33,101 bases of DNA from positions 1 through 33,101 of the forward strand of contig CALHXU010000241.1 in the NCBI GenBank assembly GCA_938040365.1, written 5' to 3'. The first letter of the stretch is position 1; every line of letters begins with the position of its first letter. Under the pieces are notes generated by a model, which worked only from the letters and a program-made list of their open reading frames with translations, was not told where the DNA came from and ran no database searches. Of this stretch, positions 1 to 9,200 are shown piece after piece. Both the position numbers and the translations under genes were made by a program. The stretch comes from an uncultured Acidimicrobiales bacterium. Its GTDB lineage: Bacteria; Actinomycetota; Acidimicrobiia; Acidimicrobiales; SHLQ01.

Positions 1-494
1 AGTGGGTCGACGAGAAACTCGAGCACCTCATCACCGAGCTGGCGGCGAACGAGGTCGCCAACAGACTGATCGGCAGCGATATCTGCGGTTCCGGCCGCAG
101 CGATGTCTGCGGTTCCGGCCGCAGCGATGATCGCGCCCTCAGGCGAAATGAGCCCGGTGGTTGCGAGGTCTTCGGTCGCGGGTACGCCCAAGACGTTGGG
201 CGGGAGCGGGTGCAGTCGGCCGTTGCGGAAGATGCGTGCGGACTGCGCTGATGGGCGGGTGAGCGAATCTCCGAGGCCGACTTCCTGCGCGAGAGAAATG
301 ACTTCTGGCCTTCGAGCGAGAAACGCGTCGGGACCGGTCGGGAAGATCGAGCCGTCGATCGACGTCTCGGCGATCTTGCCGCCGAGCCTCGAACTCGCTT
401 CGAACAGCACGACTGAATGGCCATCAGAGACGAGTTGATACGCCGCGCTGAGCCCGGTGATACCACCACCGATGACGCCAACTCGTGTGCTCAT
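1..494 (-). CDS. hemG: Protoporphyrinogen/coproporphyrinogen oxidase, N-terminal part (runs off the window)
   Basis: This is a FAD-dependent oxidase that aromatises a porphyrinogen late in heme synthesis. In actinobacteria the family member (HemY/CgoX) usually oxidises coproporphyrinogen III. Reading inward from the ATG at 494, the protein opens with a dinucleotide-binding loop (VGVIGGGITGLSAAYQL), then an acidic residue closing the Rossmann fold (LFEASSRLGGKI) and the family stretch GSIFPTGPDAFLARRPE. The last residues seen (VGDLVRRQLGDEVLEFLVDPL) also fit the family. Only 164 codons are present; the C-terminal two thirds lie outside the window. It starts 23 bases after hemE, so the two are almost surely one transcript. 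An in-frame 8-residue tandem repeat (AAAGTADI twice) sits near residues 125-140, where relatives vary. The family call is firm; the exact substrate is inferred. Confidence 0.9.
   Translation of the reverse strand, partial: MSTRVGVIGGGITGLSAAYQLVSDGHSVVLFEASSRLGGKIAETSIDGSIFPTGPDAFLARRPEVISLAQEVGLGDSLTRPSAQSARIFRNGRLHPLPPNVLGVPATEDLATTGLISPEGAIIAAAGTADIAAAGTADIAADQSVGDLVRRQLGDEVLEFLVDP
74..128. repeat. 24-bp tandem duplication inside hemG
   Basis: Two copies (74-97 and 98-121) differ at one base, and the first 7 bases of a third copy follow (122-128). The period is a multiple of three, so the reading frame is kept and AAAGTADI is encoded twice. Replication slippage is the simplest origin. Confidence 0.9.
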
Positions 495-517
495 AGTCTC
501 GTCCGTAAGTTCACGCG

Positions 518-1549
518 TTACGGGCGGTACGCGTGGACCCGCTCGACAACTTTCTCGAGCTTTTCTGGTTCGGTCTCGGGTGTGACGCCGTGGCCGAGGT
601 TGAAGATATGGCCGGGATGTCCGTTGTTGCTCTCGAGGACCTTGTCGACTTCGGCTTCGACGACCTCCCAAGGTGCTCCAAGAATCGCCGGGTCGAGATT
701 GCCCTGCAGTGCACGATCGCTAGGAACCCGAGTTCGGGCTTCGCCGAGCGGGATACGCCAGTCGACGCCGACGACATCGGCTCCGGCATCTGCCATGAGT
801 CCCAATAGCTCGCCGGTGCCCACACCGAAATGAATCCGAGGCACGCCGGTAGCGCCGATCGCTTCGAGCACCTTCGCGCTCGAGGGCATCGCGTACCTTT
901 CGTAGTCGGCAGCGCTCAGTGAGCCCGCCCACGAGTCGAAGAGTTGGATGGCTTCAGCGCCGTGGTCGACCTGAGACTGCAGCGAGGCAATCGCGAGGTC
1001 GGCGAGTCGGTCGGTGAGCGCGAACCAGAGGTCGGGACGAGCTTTCATCATGACCTTGGTGTTGTGATAGGTCCGAGATGGGCGTCCTTCGACGAGGTAG
1101 CTCGCCACGGTAAAGGGCGCACCAGCAAAGCCAATGAGTGGGATATCGAGTTCGGCTACGAGGTTGTCGATGGTCTCTAAGACGTAGGGAGTGTCGGCTT
1201 CGGCATCGAGTGGCCGGAGCCGGGTCAGGTCATCGGAACTTCGAAACGGTTGTTCGACGACAGGGCCAACACCAGGCAGGACATCTAGGCCAAATCCAAT
1301 CGCGTGTGCCGGAGTCACAATGTCGGAGTACAAGATCGCCGCATCCACGCCATACCGGCGGATTGGTTGCAGCGTGATCTCGGTTGCGAGGTCGGGGTTC
1401 GCAATTGCGTCGTTGATGCTGCCGGGACCGCGGATCTCTCGGTACTCGGGCAAGGACCGGCCTGCCTGGCGCATAAACCACACGGGCGTGACCTCGTGGG
1501 GTTCGCTTCGGCAGGCGGCGAGAAAGCAGGAATCGGGTTTCGAAGTCAC
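518..1549 (-). CDS. hemE: Uroporphyrinogen decarboxylase
   Basis: This cytoplasmic enzyme removes four carboxyl groups from uroporphyrinogen III to give coproporphyrinogen III, the last common step before the heme branches. The 343-residue length is normal. The family signature PVWFMRQAGRSLPEYRE lies at residues 22-38, with the arginines that bind substrate carboxylates. The catalytic aspartate is D76 in AILYSDIVTP, and the later motifs GFAGAPFTVASYLVEG and FNLGHGVTPETEPE are intact. The GTG at 1549 is chosen because the protein begins at the usual distance from the signature and because TACGCT lies six bases upstream, as in a leaderless mRNA. hemG follows after 23 bases. helD diverges 55 bases away, so the two share a very short promoter region. 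Confidence 0.97.
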   Translation of the reverse strand: MTSKPDSCFLAACRSEPHEVTPVWFMRQAGRSLPEYREIRGPGSINDAIANPDLATEITLQPIRRYGVDAAILYSDIVTPAHAIGFGLDVLPGVGPVVEQPFRSSDDLTRLRPLDAEADTPYVLETIDNLVAELDIPLIGFAGAPFTVASYLVEGRPSRTYHNTKVMMKARPDLWFALTDRLADLAIASLQSQVDHGAEAIQLFDSWAGSLSAADYERYAMPSSAKVLEAIGATGVPRIHFGVGTGELLGLMADAGADVVGVDWRIPLGEARTRVPSDRALQGNLDPAILGAPWEVVEAEVDKVLESNNGHPGHIFNLGHGVTPETEPEKLEKVVERVHAYRP

Positions 1550-1555
1550 TCGCTT

Positions 1556-1561
1556 AGCGTA
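1556..1561 (-). promoter_or_regulatory. Candidate -10 element for leaderless hemE
   Basis: On the minus strand TACGCT is followed by six bases and then the GTG of hemE, so transcription would begin at or next to the start codon. No clear -35 element or Shine-Dalgarno sequence is seen. The inference rests on the same spacing at several other genes here. Confidence 0.45.
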
Positions 1562-1604
1562 CGAGATTGTCCCACCGCTGGAACGGCCGGACCCGAGATA
1601 GGAT

Positions 1605-3749
1605 TTGAAGTCCCTTTTTGAGCATTGCGAGGCAACAATTCACCCCGAACTCGAAGCCGAACAGAAGTACCTAGATTTCGCGCACGGATGTCTTGATGAG
1701 TCACGTGAGATGGCTCGCAAGTTGTCCGATTCGCTTGAAGTTGGCGCGGGTGGCACGAACCAAGCTCGGTTCGAACGCGAAGCGTTCACCGAGAACATCG
1801 TCGACCGTCTACAACAGCTCGACATTGGTGACGCGTCGTTGATCTTTGGCCGGATCGACCACGGCGGCGAGTACGACGACACGCTCTATATCGGTCGGGT
1901 TGGTGTGTGGGACCGCCAGCAAGATCCTGTGGTCGTCGATTGGCGCGCGCCGGCGAGCGAGCCGTTCTATCGGGCGACCGGTGGCGACTCGTTTGGCCTG
2001 GAACGGCGACGCCACTTTACGACTCGTGGCAAGACCCTGCTCGATATCGACGATGAACTCTTCGGCGACCTCAGCCGCCTCGACGCCGCGGGGGTCGACG
2101 GCCAAGGCGGTGTGGATGAGGTGGACGGCGCTTCGAGCGGGCGCAGAAAGATTCAAGGCCACGGCGCGCTCATCACCGCGCTCGAAACCGCTCGCACGGG
2201 ACGCCTCGGCGACATCGTGGCCACGATCCAAGGCGAACAAGACGAGATCATCCGGTCTCGCCTGCAGGGCTTGCTCGTCGTGCAAGGTGGCCCGGGTACC
2301 GGAAAGACCGTTGTCGCGCTGCACCGCGCTGCGTACCTGCTTTACTCGCACCGCTTCCCGCTCCAAGACCAAGGTGTGCTGGTCCTCGGCCCGAACCGGT
2401 TGTTCTTGGCCTACATCGAACAAGTCCTTCCCAGCCTCGGTGAAGCCGGTGTGCGCTTGGCGGTGCTTAGCGATCTCGTAACGCCGAAGGTCCGGACCGA
2501 TCGCCTCGGGTCCGAAGCCGCAGCCGCGGTGAAGGGTGGGCTCGACATGGTCGAGTTGATCCGTCGGGCGGTGCGCCAGCGACAGAACAGGCTGCGAACT
2601 GACTTGGTCGTGGGGTTTGGGTTGCAAAACCTCCGCTTGACCGTGTTCGAGAGCGAGCAGATCATTTCCGAGGCCCGTCGCCGCTTCCGCACGCACAACG
2701 CTGCACGGAAGTTCGTCGAGAACGAAGTATTTGCAACGCTCGCAAATAGTGGGCGAGAAGAGGTCGACCCAGGAGTCCTGCGTGATCGCATTCGTTGGAC
2801 CTACCCAATTCGCGAGACGCTCGAGTGGATGTGGCCCGTGCTCACGCCAGCCCAGCTCTTGCACGATCTGTTCCGCAGCCCTTCTCTTCTCGAGGCTGCT
2901 GGGCGAAACCTCTTCACCGTGGAGCAACTCGCCACGCTTCGCCATACGAGCGAGGTTCATGTCGATGCGCTCGTATGGACCTTCGACGATGCGCCGCTGC
3001 TCGACGAAGCTCGGGCGCACCTCGGCGCGCGGCCAGGTAGAAGGCAGGTCGACGAGGTCCGAACGTATGGTCACATCGTGATCGACGAAGCCCAAGATCT
3101 CGCGCCCATGGCGCTGCGGATGATCTCGCGTCGATCGCTCAACGGGTCGATGACGGTGGTCGGCGACCTCGCGCAGTCGACGGGTTCGTGGGCTCGCGAT
3201 TCGTGGGACGATGTTATTGCTCAGCTTCCCTCGAACGTGAAGCATGGGCCGATCCGCAAAGAACTCACCACTGGCTACCGAATACCGGCTCCTGCTATGG
3301 CGTTGGCGGCAAAGGTGCTCACCGAGGCTGCTCCGGGCCTCGAACCTCCGGTGGCGATTCGCGATGAGGGAACCGCACCGATCATCACCAAGGTTGACGA
3401 CGTTGTAGCAGCGCTACCCGACGCGATCCGCAAAGAGCTCGCCGAGATTGGTCAGGGCAATGTCGCGGTCGTCGTGCCGCGTTTGCTCGTCGAACCACTG
3501 ACCGCAGCGCTCGAGCGCGCCCAAGTCGATTTCGGTCGAGCCAGCAGGTCCGGTCTCGACCGCCAAGTAGCGGTCGTCCCGGTGCAGCTGGTCAAGGGGC
3601 TCGAAGTCGATGCTGTGCTGGTGGTCGAACCATCACGAATCGTTTCTGAAGAGCGCCAAGGTATGCGTGCGCTGTACGTAGCGCTCACAAGAGCGACAAA
3701 GCGGGTCGGCATTGTGCATGCCGACCCGCTTCCTCGCGTACTTCTCTAG
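1605..3749 (+). CDS. helD: HelD-family RNA polymerase recycling ATPase (UvrD-like)
   Basis: HelD proteins are superfamily 1 ATPases that bind RNA polymerase and pry off stalled nucleic acid; some actinobacterial members protect against rifampicin. The N-terminal arm (residues about 15-45, EQKYLDFAHGCLDES) and the conserved LYIGRVGVWD...VVDWRAPASEPFYRAT block are HelD hallmarks not shared with UvrD. Walker A is GGPGTGKT at 228-235, followed by VVALHRAAYLLY. Walker B is IDEAQDLAP near 490. Later motifs are GDLAQST, the arginine motif TGYRIPAPAM and ALTRATKRVGIV at the end. The 714 residues fit the family. The start is a TTG at 1605: an in-frame TAG at 1599 rules out anything earlier, and later starts would cut the arm. 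The TTG and weak ribosome site suggest modest expression. A perfect hairpin overlaps the last codons. Confidence 0.9.
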   Translation: MKSLFEHCEATIHPELEAEQKYLDFAHGCLDESREMARKLSDSLEVGAGGTNQARFEREAFTENIVDRLQQLDIGDASLIFGRIDHGGEYDDTLYIGRVGVWDRQQDPVVVDWRAPASEPFYRATGGDSFGLERRRHFTTRGKTLLDIDDELFGDLSRLDAAGVDGQGGVDEVDGASSGRRKIQGHGALITALETARTGRLGDIVATIQGEQDEIIRSRLQGLLVVQGGPGTGKTVVALHRAAYLLYSHRFPLQDQGVLVLGPNRLFLAYIEQVLPSLGEAGVRLAVLSDLVTPKVRTDRLGSEAAAAVKGGLDMVELIRRAVRQRQNRLRTDLVVGFGLQNLRLTVFESEQIISEARRRFRTHNAARKFVENEVFATLANSGREEVDPGVLRDRIRWTYPIRETLEWMWPVLTPAQLLHDLFRSPSLLEAAGRNLFTVEQLATLRHTSEVHVDALVWTFDDAPLLDEARAHLGARPGRRQVDEVRTYGHIVIDEAQDLAPMALRMISRRSLNGSMTVVGDLAQSTGSWARDSWDDVIAQLPSNVKHGPIRKELTTGYRIPAPAMALAAKVLTEAAPGLEPPVAIRDEGTAPIITKVDDVVAALPDAIRKELAEIGQGNVAVVVPRLLVEPLTAALERAQVDFGRASRSGLDRQVAVVPVQLVKGLEVDAVLVVEPSRIVSEERQGMRALYVALTRATKRVGIVHADPLPRVLL
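3700..3730. terminator. Perfect 13-bp hairpin in the 3' end of helD
   Basis: The stem AGCGGGTCGGCAT (3700-3712) pairs perfectly with 3718-3730 around a 5-base loop, TGTGC. It sits 16 bases before the helD stop codon, between two convergent genes. No T-tract follows on either strand, so it is either a non-canonical bidirectional terminator or a 3'-end protecting structure. Confidence 0.5.
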
Positions 3750-3817
3750 GTTGTAGGTAATCGCACATGACCCGAAGGTGGCCGAGTGCGACTGCCTGCT
3801 GTGATTGCCTCGTGTGA

Positions 3818-6046
3818 CTACTCGGTCAGCGTTGGTGCTGTCGAGATTTCGAGGTTTGTTGGGTACGGCGAATCGAAGACGGGTCGTCCATTCGCAATGG
3901 CCGAGTCGGCATCGAGCGTGAGCGACACCGAAGGTGGGTTTGGCGAGATGTCGTTCAATCCCGTGAGATCGAGGACACCATCGGTTGCGAGTAGGTCGAC
4001 GGTCGTCGCTCCACCGATAGGGAATGCCGTTCCGTCTGGAAGCGTGATCGTTGCTTCGAGCAGTGTCACGTCGGCGAGAAGTCCTGCTGGGAGGGTGACG
4101 GCGCCCCAGCGAGAACCAGCGTTCTCGTCTTCACAATCACATGGAATGATGTCGGTCGTGATTTGCACGTCGACGCACGGGCCGAATCCGACAGGGTTGA
4201 AGGAGAAGAACACGGCCTTGTGACCAAGCCCGAGCACGCAACGGTCCGAGATCTGGTTGAATCCGTACGGAAATGCGTCGCCAGCTGAGGTGAATGGGTT
4301 GTTGGTGACAATCGAGTCCCCTGCACCATCTGTGCATGGTCCGCCGTCGGCTCCTCCGGCGTTCCAGTTCCAGCAGCCGACTCGGTTGGAGTCTCCGCCG
4401 GCGAAGAACGTGCGTTGATTGTTCCACGTGTAGGCGTCGCCACCGTAGGAACCACCGTTGAGTCCGGCGAAACCATTGCCCAGACCACTGAGTGAGTGGG
4501 CGCTTCCTGCACTCCAATCAACGCAGACGTTGTTTCCGGTCTGGATGTCCAGCACGCAAACACCGTTCGGTGTGTTTTGCGATGGATTCGAATTGTTGGG
4601 GGCGTAGCGGGTGAAGGTCAGGTTGTTGCCGACACCGTTGGCGAGGCTAGGCGCAAAGTGTTGACCACAGTGCGACACCACACCCGAGGCGTTCGAGAGG
4701 TCGAGGCAGCTGAATTGCACACCGGTGGCAGTGTCTTGGGTGACGATTAGCGTCGAACCGTTCTGCTCGCCATTTGCGATGTACGTGTCATTACTCTCGC
4801 CAGCGCCAGGGAAGAACGGTGGGAGTCTGGACGTATCTGCTCCGGGAACGGCGTGTGGCCCTGAGTTGGGTCCACAGAGCTGAAGGTCGAGGGTTGCACA
4901 TGCAACTTCGCCGTGTTGGGAGATGACGTAAAGACGGTTCTGGTACTCGAACGGACCATGACCGTGAATCCACGCTGGTTGGGTCACTGCGGGCGACGAG
5001 TTCCAGAGAGCGATGAACTCGTTGCTGCAGTAGTCCCTCGACTGTGGATCAAAGCAGGCAATGCCAAGTGCTCCAGCACCTGGCCTGCGAGCAGCGAAGT
5101 AGATCTTGCCGTCGTCTGCCTGGAATTCGATTGGACGGTTGCCGGTCTGATAGCGGAGTTGCCATCCGTCATCGGCCGTGTTGCCTCCTGGGCAAGGGTC
5201 GCCCAAGTTGCCGTCGGGTCCGTTGTCGAGCAGGCGGCAGAGGATTTCACCCTTGTCGCTACCATTCGAGTGGTGGTTTACCGCCCACGCTTCATCGAAG
5301 ATTCCATCGTCGTCACGGTCATAGAGCAATGGTCCGTAGCCATCACCATTACCGGTGCCGGCAAAGCCAACGAACGGCGGGTTCAAGATGATCTCGTTGT
5401 CGCAAACAGCGCCGCAGTTCGAAAGCAGCGACTGGGCGCTGCGTTCGATTTCAGGAGCGTCGCGAAGGATGTTCGAGAAGTACTGCTCACCCTCGCGGGT
5501 GATGCTCACGTCGATGAAGCGAACAAAGGTTGGGTTGTTGTTCAGGCCGGTGCCCGACTCGGCGAAGCCACGGGTGATCGTGATGACCGAGCCATCATCG
5601 GCGGTAAGCGTCGCGGTCGAAATGTGATCCGCGTTTCCAGGAATTGGCGGCGTTGGGTTTGGAACAGCGGCGAAGACGAATGCAGGAGGTGAACTAAAGA
5701 CGAGACCGCTGGTCTCGAGGAGTGCCTGCACCTGTGCGACCGCCTCTTGGAACGATTGCGCCTCGACGGCCTGCTGTTGTGCGGGCGTGAGGTCGGTCCA
5801 GCGAGTGGCCCCCAGTGACGCGAACTGGGCCTTGCTTGTGCGGTCGAACGTCGCAATGCCATTGAGTGAGCCAACGTCGGCAGCGCGCTGCTGCTCTTCG
5901 GTCTGGCGATACCACGCCCCAAGGTCGGTGGAGAACGCCGCAATAAAGAGCATGAGGAGCATCACGAGGGCGGTGAGCACGAGGATTGCGCCGCGTTCTT
6001 GTTCAGAACGGTCAATCCGGGCACGGAGGTCGGCAAAATAGTTCAC
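3818..6046 (-). CDS. TadE/TadG-like membrane-anchored protein with a predicted cysteine-paired beta-propeller
   Basis: The protein opens with a TadG-type anchor: a short charged head (DRSEQERGA), one hydrophobic segment at about 20-39, then DLGAWYRQTEEQQRAADVGSLNG, the usual start of pilus-assembly pseudopilin-like proteins. The rest should lie outside the membrane. From about 255 to 625 it carries seven spaced cysteine pairs (C270/C285, C331/C340, C383/C391, C447/C460, C497/C508, C558/C571, C603/C624), several preceded by a hydrophobic strand such as KIYFAARR or RLYVISQHG. This reads as a seven-bladed propeller with a disulfide per blade. An Asp/Gly-rich stretch (LYDRDDDGIFDEAW, 241-254) could bind calcium. 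The GTG at 6046 is chosen because it puts the anchor at the N-terminus, giving 742 residues; an extended frame to 6319 would overlap lhr. No other tad genes are nearby. The role (adhesin or surface protein) is inferred. Confidence 0.72.
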   Translation of the reverse strand: MNYFADLRARIDRSEQERGAILVLTALVMLLMLFIAAFSTDLGAWYRQTEEQQRAADVGSLNGIATFDRTSKAQFASLGATRWTDLTPAQQQAVEAQSFQEAVAQVQALLETSGLVFSSPPAFVFAAVPNPTPPIPGNADHISTATLTADDGSVITITRGFAESGTGLNNNPTFVRFIDVSITREGEQYFSNILRDAPEIERSAQSLLSNCGAVCDNEIILNPPFVGFAGTGNGDGYGPLLYDRDDDGIFDEAWAVNHHSNGSDKGEILCRLLDNGPDGNLGDPCPGGNTADDGWQLRYQTGNRPIEFQADDGKIYFAARRPGAGALGIACFDPQSRDYCSNEFIALWNSSPAVTQPAWIHGHGPFEYQNRLYVISQHGEVACATLDLQLCGPNSGPHAVPGADTSRLPPFFPGAGESNDTYIANGEQNGSTLIVTQDTATGVQFSCLDLSNASGVVSHCGQHFAPSLANGVGNNLTFTRYAPNNSNPSQNTPNGVCVLDIQTGNNVCVDWSAGSAHSLSGLGNGFAGLNGGSYGGDAYTWNNQRTFFAGGDSNRVGCWNWNAGGADGGPCTDGAGDSIVTNNPFTSAGDAFPYGFNQISDRCVLGLGHKAVFFSFNPVGFGPCVDVQITTDIIPCDCEDENAGSRWGAVTLPAGLLADVTLLEATITLPDGTAFPIGGATTVDLLATDGVLDLTGLNDISPNPPSVSLTLDADSAIANGRPVFDSPYPTNLEISTAPTLTE

Positions 6047-6205
6047 AGTGTGTCTACGGCACTTTCGTGCCCGAACTGTGTAGGCAAAAAGTACCGAAAC
6101 ACCGGACTTCGCGTGACACTTGTCTCTCAAGGGGAAACTTCGCAGCGTTTCAGCCACTTTCCTCTGCTTGAAGCGCTCGATCTGAGAGAAGTTCCTCAGC
6201 CAAAG

Positions 6206-6211
6206 TATGTT
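6206..6211 (+). promoter_or_regulatory. Candidate -10 element for leaderless lhr
   Basis: TATGTT is followed by exactly six bases and the GTG chosen for lhr, matching the spacing at hemE, lacI and the flippase gene. No Shine-Dalgarno sequence precedes the GTG. The 171-base gap to the divergent TadG-like gene also holds a small palindrome (6058-6071). Confidence 0.45.
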
Positions 6212-6217
6212 TTCGGA

Positions 6218-9200
6218 GTGTCGCACCCATCGCTTGAGGAATTTTCTGCGCCAGTACGCGCGTGGTTCGAGACCTCGTTTCCCGAGCCGACGCCGCCGCA
6301 ACGTCTCGGCTGGCCTCATATCGCTACCGGAGCGAACAGCCTGATCGTGTCGCCGACCGGGTCGGGTAAGACGCTTTCAGCGTTCCTGTTCGGCATCGAC
6401 AAGCTGATGACGAGCCCCGTGCCCGAACGCGAGTCGCGGACTCGGTTGCTCTACATTTCGCCGTTGCGGGCGCTGGCGGTCGACGTCGAAAAAAACCTTC
6501 GCTCACCGCTTCGTGGAATCACGCTTGCAGCCGAGCGGCTCGGCACCGAAATCCACATCCCAACCGTTGGCATGCGCACTGGTGATACCCCAGCTGACGA
6601 GCGCCGAAAGCTCGTTCGTAACCCGCCCGACCTACTCATTACAACTCCCGAATCGCTCTACCTGATGTTGACATCGGCGGCGAAGGAAACGCTGCGGAGC
6701 GTCGATGCGGTCATCATCGACGAGATTCATTCGGTGGCGGGCACAAAGCGCGGCGCCCATCTCGCGTTGACAATGGAGCGACTCGAACATCTCGTGGGCC
6801 GGCCGGTGCAACGGATCGGCCTGTCTGCAACGCAGCGACCGCTCGATGAAATCTCGCGCTTTTTGGGCGGCCGCTCGGCCGTCGATGGCGTCCACACGTG
6901 GCGCCCGGTCGAGATCATCGATGCGGGCGCCGACCCAAACATGGACATCGAAGTCATCGTTCCGATCGAGGACATGGCAGAGCTTGGCAAGGTCACCGAC
7001 GAACCAATGTCGGGACCAGCATCGGCGGGCCCGCAGCGCACGAGCATCTGGCCGTCGGTTCACCCCCGGATTCTCGATCAGATCAAGGAGCACAATTCGT
7101 CGATCGTCTTTGTGAATTCGCGCCGACTGGCCGAACGTTTGGCTGGCCGGCTCAACGAGATGTGGGACGAAGAAGACGAGCTGGCCGCCGAAGCCGACGA
7201 CGAAGGAGTGGCCGAAACCGAGCAGTTTCAGCGCATTCGGGCCCATCACGGCTCGTTGTCGAAGGTTCGCCGCCTCGACATCGAAGATCAGCTCAAGCGG
7301 GGGGCGATTCGGGCCATCGTTGCCACGAGCTCGCTCGAACTCGGCATCGACATGGGGGCGGTCGACCTCGTCATCCAAGTCGAGTCACCCGGCTCGGTGA
7401 GCCGCGGGCTACAGCGGGTTGGTCGCGCTGGCCACCAAGTGGGCGCGAAGTCGATCGGCAAGGTGTTCCCAAAGCACCGATCTGATCTGCTCGAGACAGC
7501 GGTGGTCGTCGACCGGATGTACCAGGGCGAGATCGAAGAGACCCGATACCCACGCAACCCGCTCGACGTTTTGGCCCAGCAGATCGTTGCGATGACGGCG
7601 CTCGAAGACTGGGAACTCGACGAGCTCGTGGCGACGATTCGAAGCTCGGCGAACTTCTCGGAGCTCTCCGACGAAGTATTCGAAGGCGTTCTCGACCTGC
7701 TGTCTGGGCGCTACCCGTCAGAAGAGTTCAAGGAGCTTCGGCCACGGGTGGTGTGGGATCGCGTTGCCGGAACGATTCGAAGTCGCAAAGGTGCGCAGCG
7801 CCTCGCGGTCACAAACGCGGGAACCATTCCCGACCGTGGCCTGTACGGCGTGTTCTTGCCCGACGGTACGCGGGTGGGTGAACTCGACGAGGAGATGGTC
7901 TATGAGTCTCGGCCAGGCGAAACGTTCTTGCTCGGAGCCTCGACCTGGCGCATCGAAGACATCACCTTCGAACGCGTCGTCGTCACGCCCGCACCTGGCG
8001 AACCCGGAAAGATGCCCTTCTGGCATGGCGATGGTCCTGGGCGCCCAATCGAACTGGGTCGTGCGATGGGCGCATTCATTCGCGAGATCCAAGATGGCGA
8101 TACGAATGCCGCCACCGAACGGTTGGTGAAACGGCACGGCCTCGATCCGCTCGCTGCCGGAAACGTTCTCAATTACATTTCCGACCAACGCGAATCGACC
8201 GGCGTTGTACCCGACGATCAAACGATCGTGGTCGAACGGTTCCGCGACGAGATCGGCGACTGGCGAGTTTGCCTCCTGTCGCCATTTGGCGCCCAAGTAC
8301 ACGCGCCGTGGGGAATGGCATTGCGGGCACAACTCGCCGAACGATGGGGGATGGACGTCGAGATGATGTGGGCCGACGACGGCATCGTCATCCGCCTACC
8401 CGAAGCGACCGAAGAGGTCTCGCTCGATGACCTCATGATCGACCCGAACGAGATCGACGAACGGGTCGTGGCAGAACTACCCGGAAGCGCGCTGTTTGCG
8501 AGTCGTTTCCGTGAGTGCGCTGGCCGATCGCTTCTGCTGCCGCGCCGCCGGCCAGACCAACGAACGCCGCTGTGGCAACAGCGTCAGCGGGCCGCAGATC
8601 TTTTGGCGGTTGCGGCGAAGTATCCGAGCTTTCCCATCCTTCTCGAAGCAACCCGAGAATGCTTGAACGATGTGTTCGATGTCCCTGCGTTGCGCACGGT
8701 CTTGCAGGGATTGTCCGAACGGTCGATTCGTATGGTTCCGGTCGAGACGTCGAAAGCGTCGCCGTTTGCCCAATCGCTTTTGTTCGGTTGGATCGCCGTC
8801 TACATGTACGAAGGCGACGCGCCCCTAGCCGAACGTCGGGCTGCAGCGCTGTCGTTGGACCGAGAGCTGCTACGTGACCTTCTCGGCGCCGAAGAGCTGC
8901 GCGAGCTGCTCGACCCCGGCGTGCTTTCCGATCTCGAACTCGAACTGCAACGCCTCGTCGACGGCCGCCGCGCTCGAGATGGGGACGAGCTGCACGACCT
9001 CTTGCGAATCCTCGGACCGCTCGACCGATTCGAGATCGACGCGCGCTGCACCGAAGACGTCGACATCGACAGCACCCTCGCGCAACTGGCGAACGACCTT
9101 CGCGTCATCGAGGTCGGCATTGGTAACGATCGCCGGTTCTGTGCATCTGAAGATGCTGGTCGGTTGCGCGATGCCTTCGGCGTGTCCGTGCCCATTGGTC

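Noticed and set aside
1809-3245. 478-codon open frame on the minus strand inside helD
   Set aside because: It is fully antisense to a well-supported gene, gives no recognisable domain, and is the usual by-product of GC-rich codon use.
5999-6217. N-terminal extension of Lhr by 73 residues
   Set aside because: The extension overlaps the start of the TadG-like gene and has no family similarity; the GTG at 6218 matches the normal Lhr N-terminus.
6047-6319. 91-residue N-terminal extension of the TadG-like protein
   Set aside because: It is arginine-rich, would bury the membrane anchor at residue 110, and runs into lhr.
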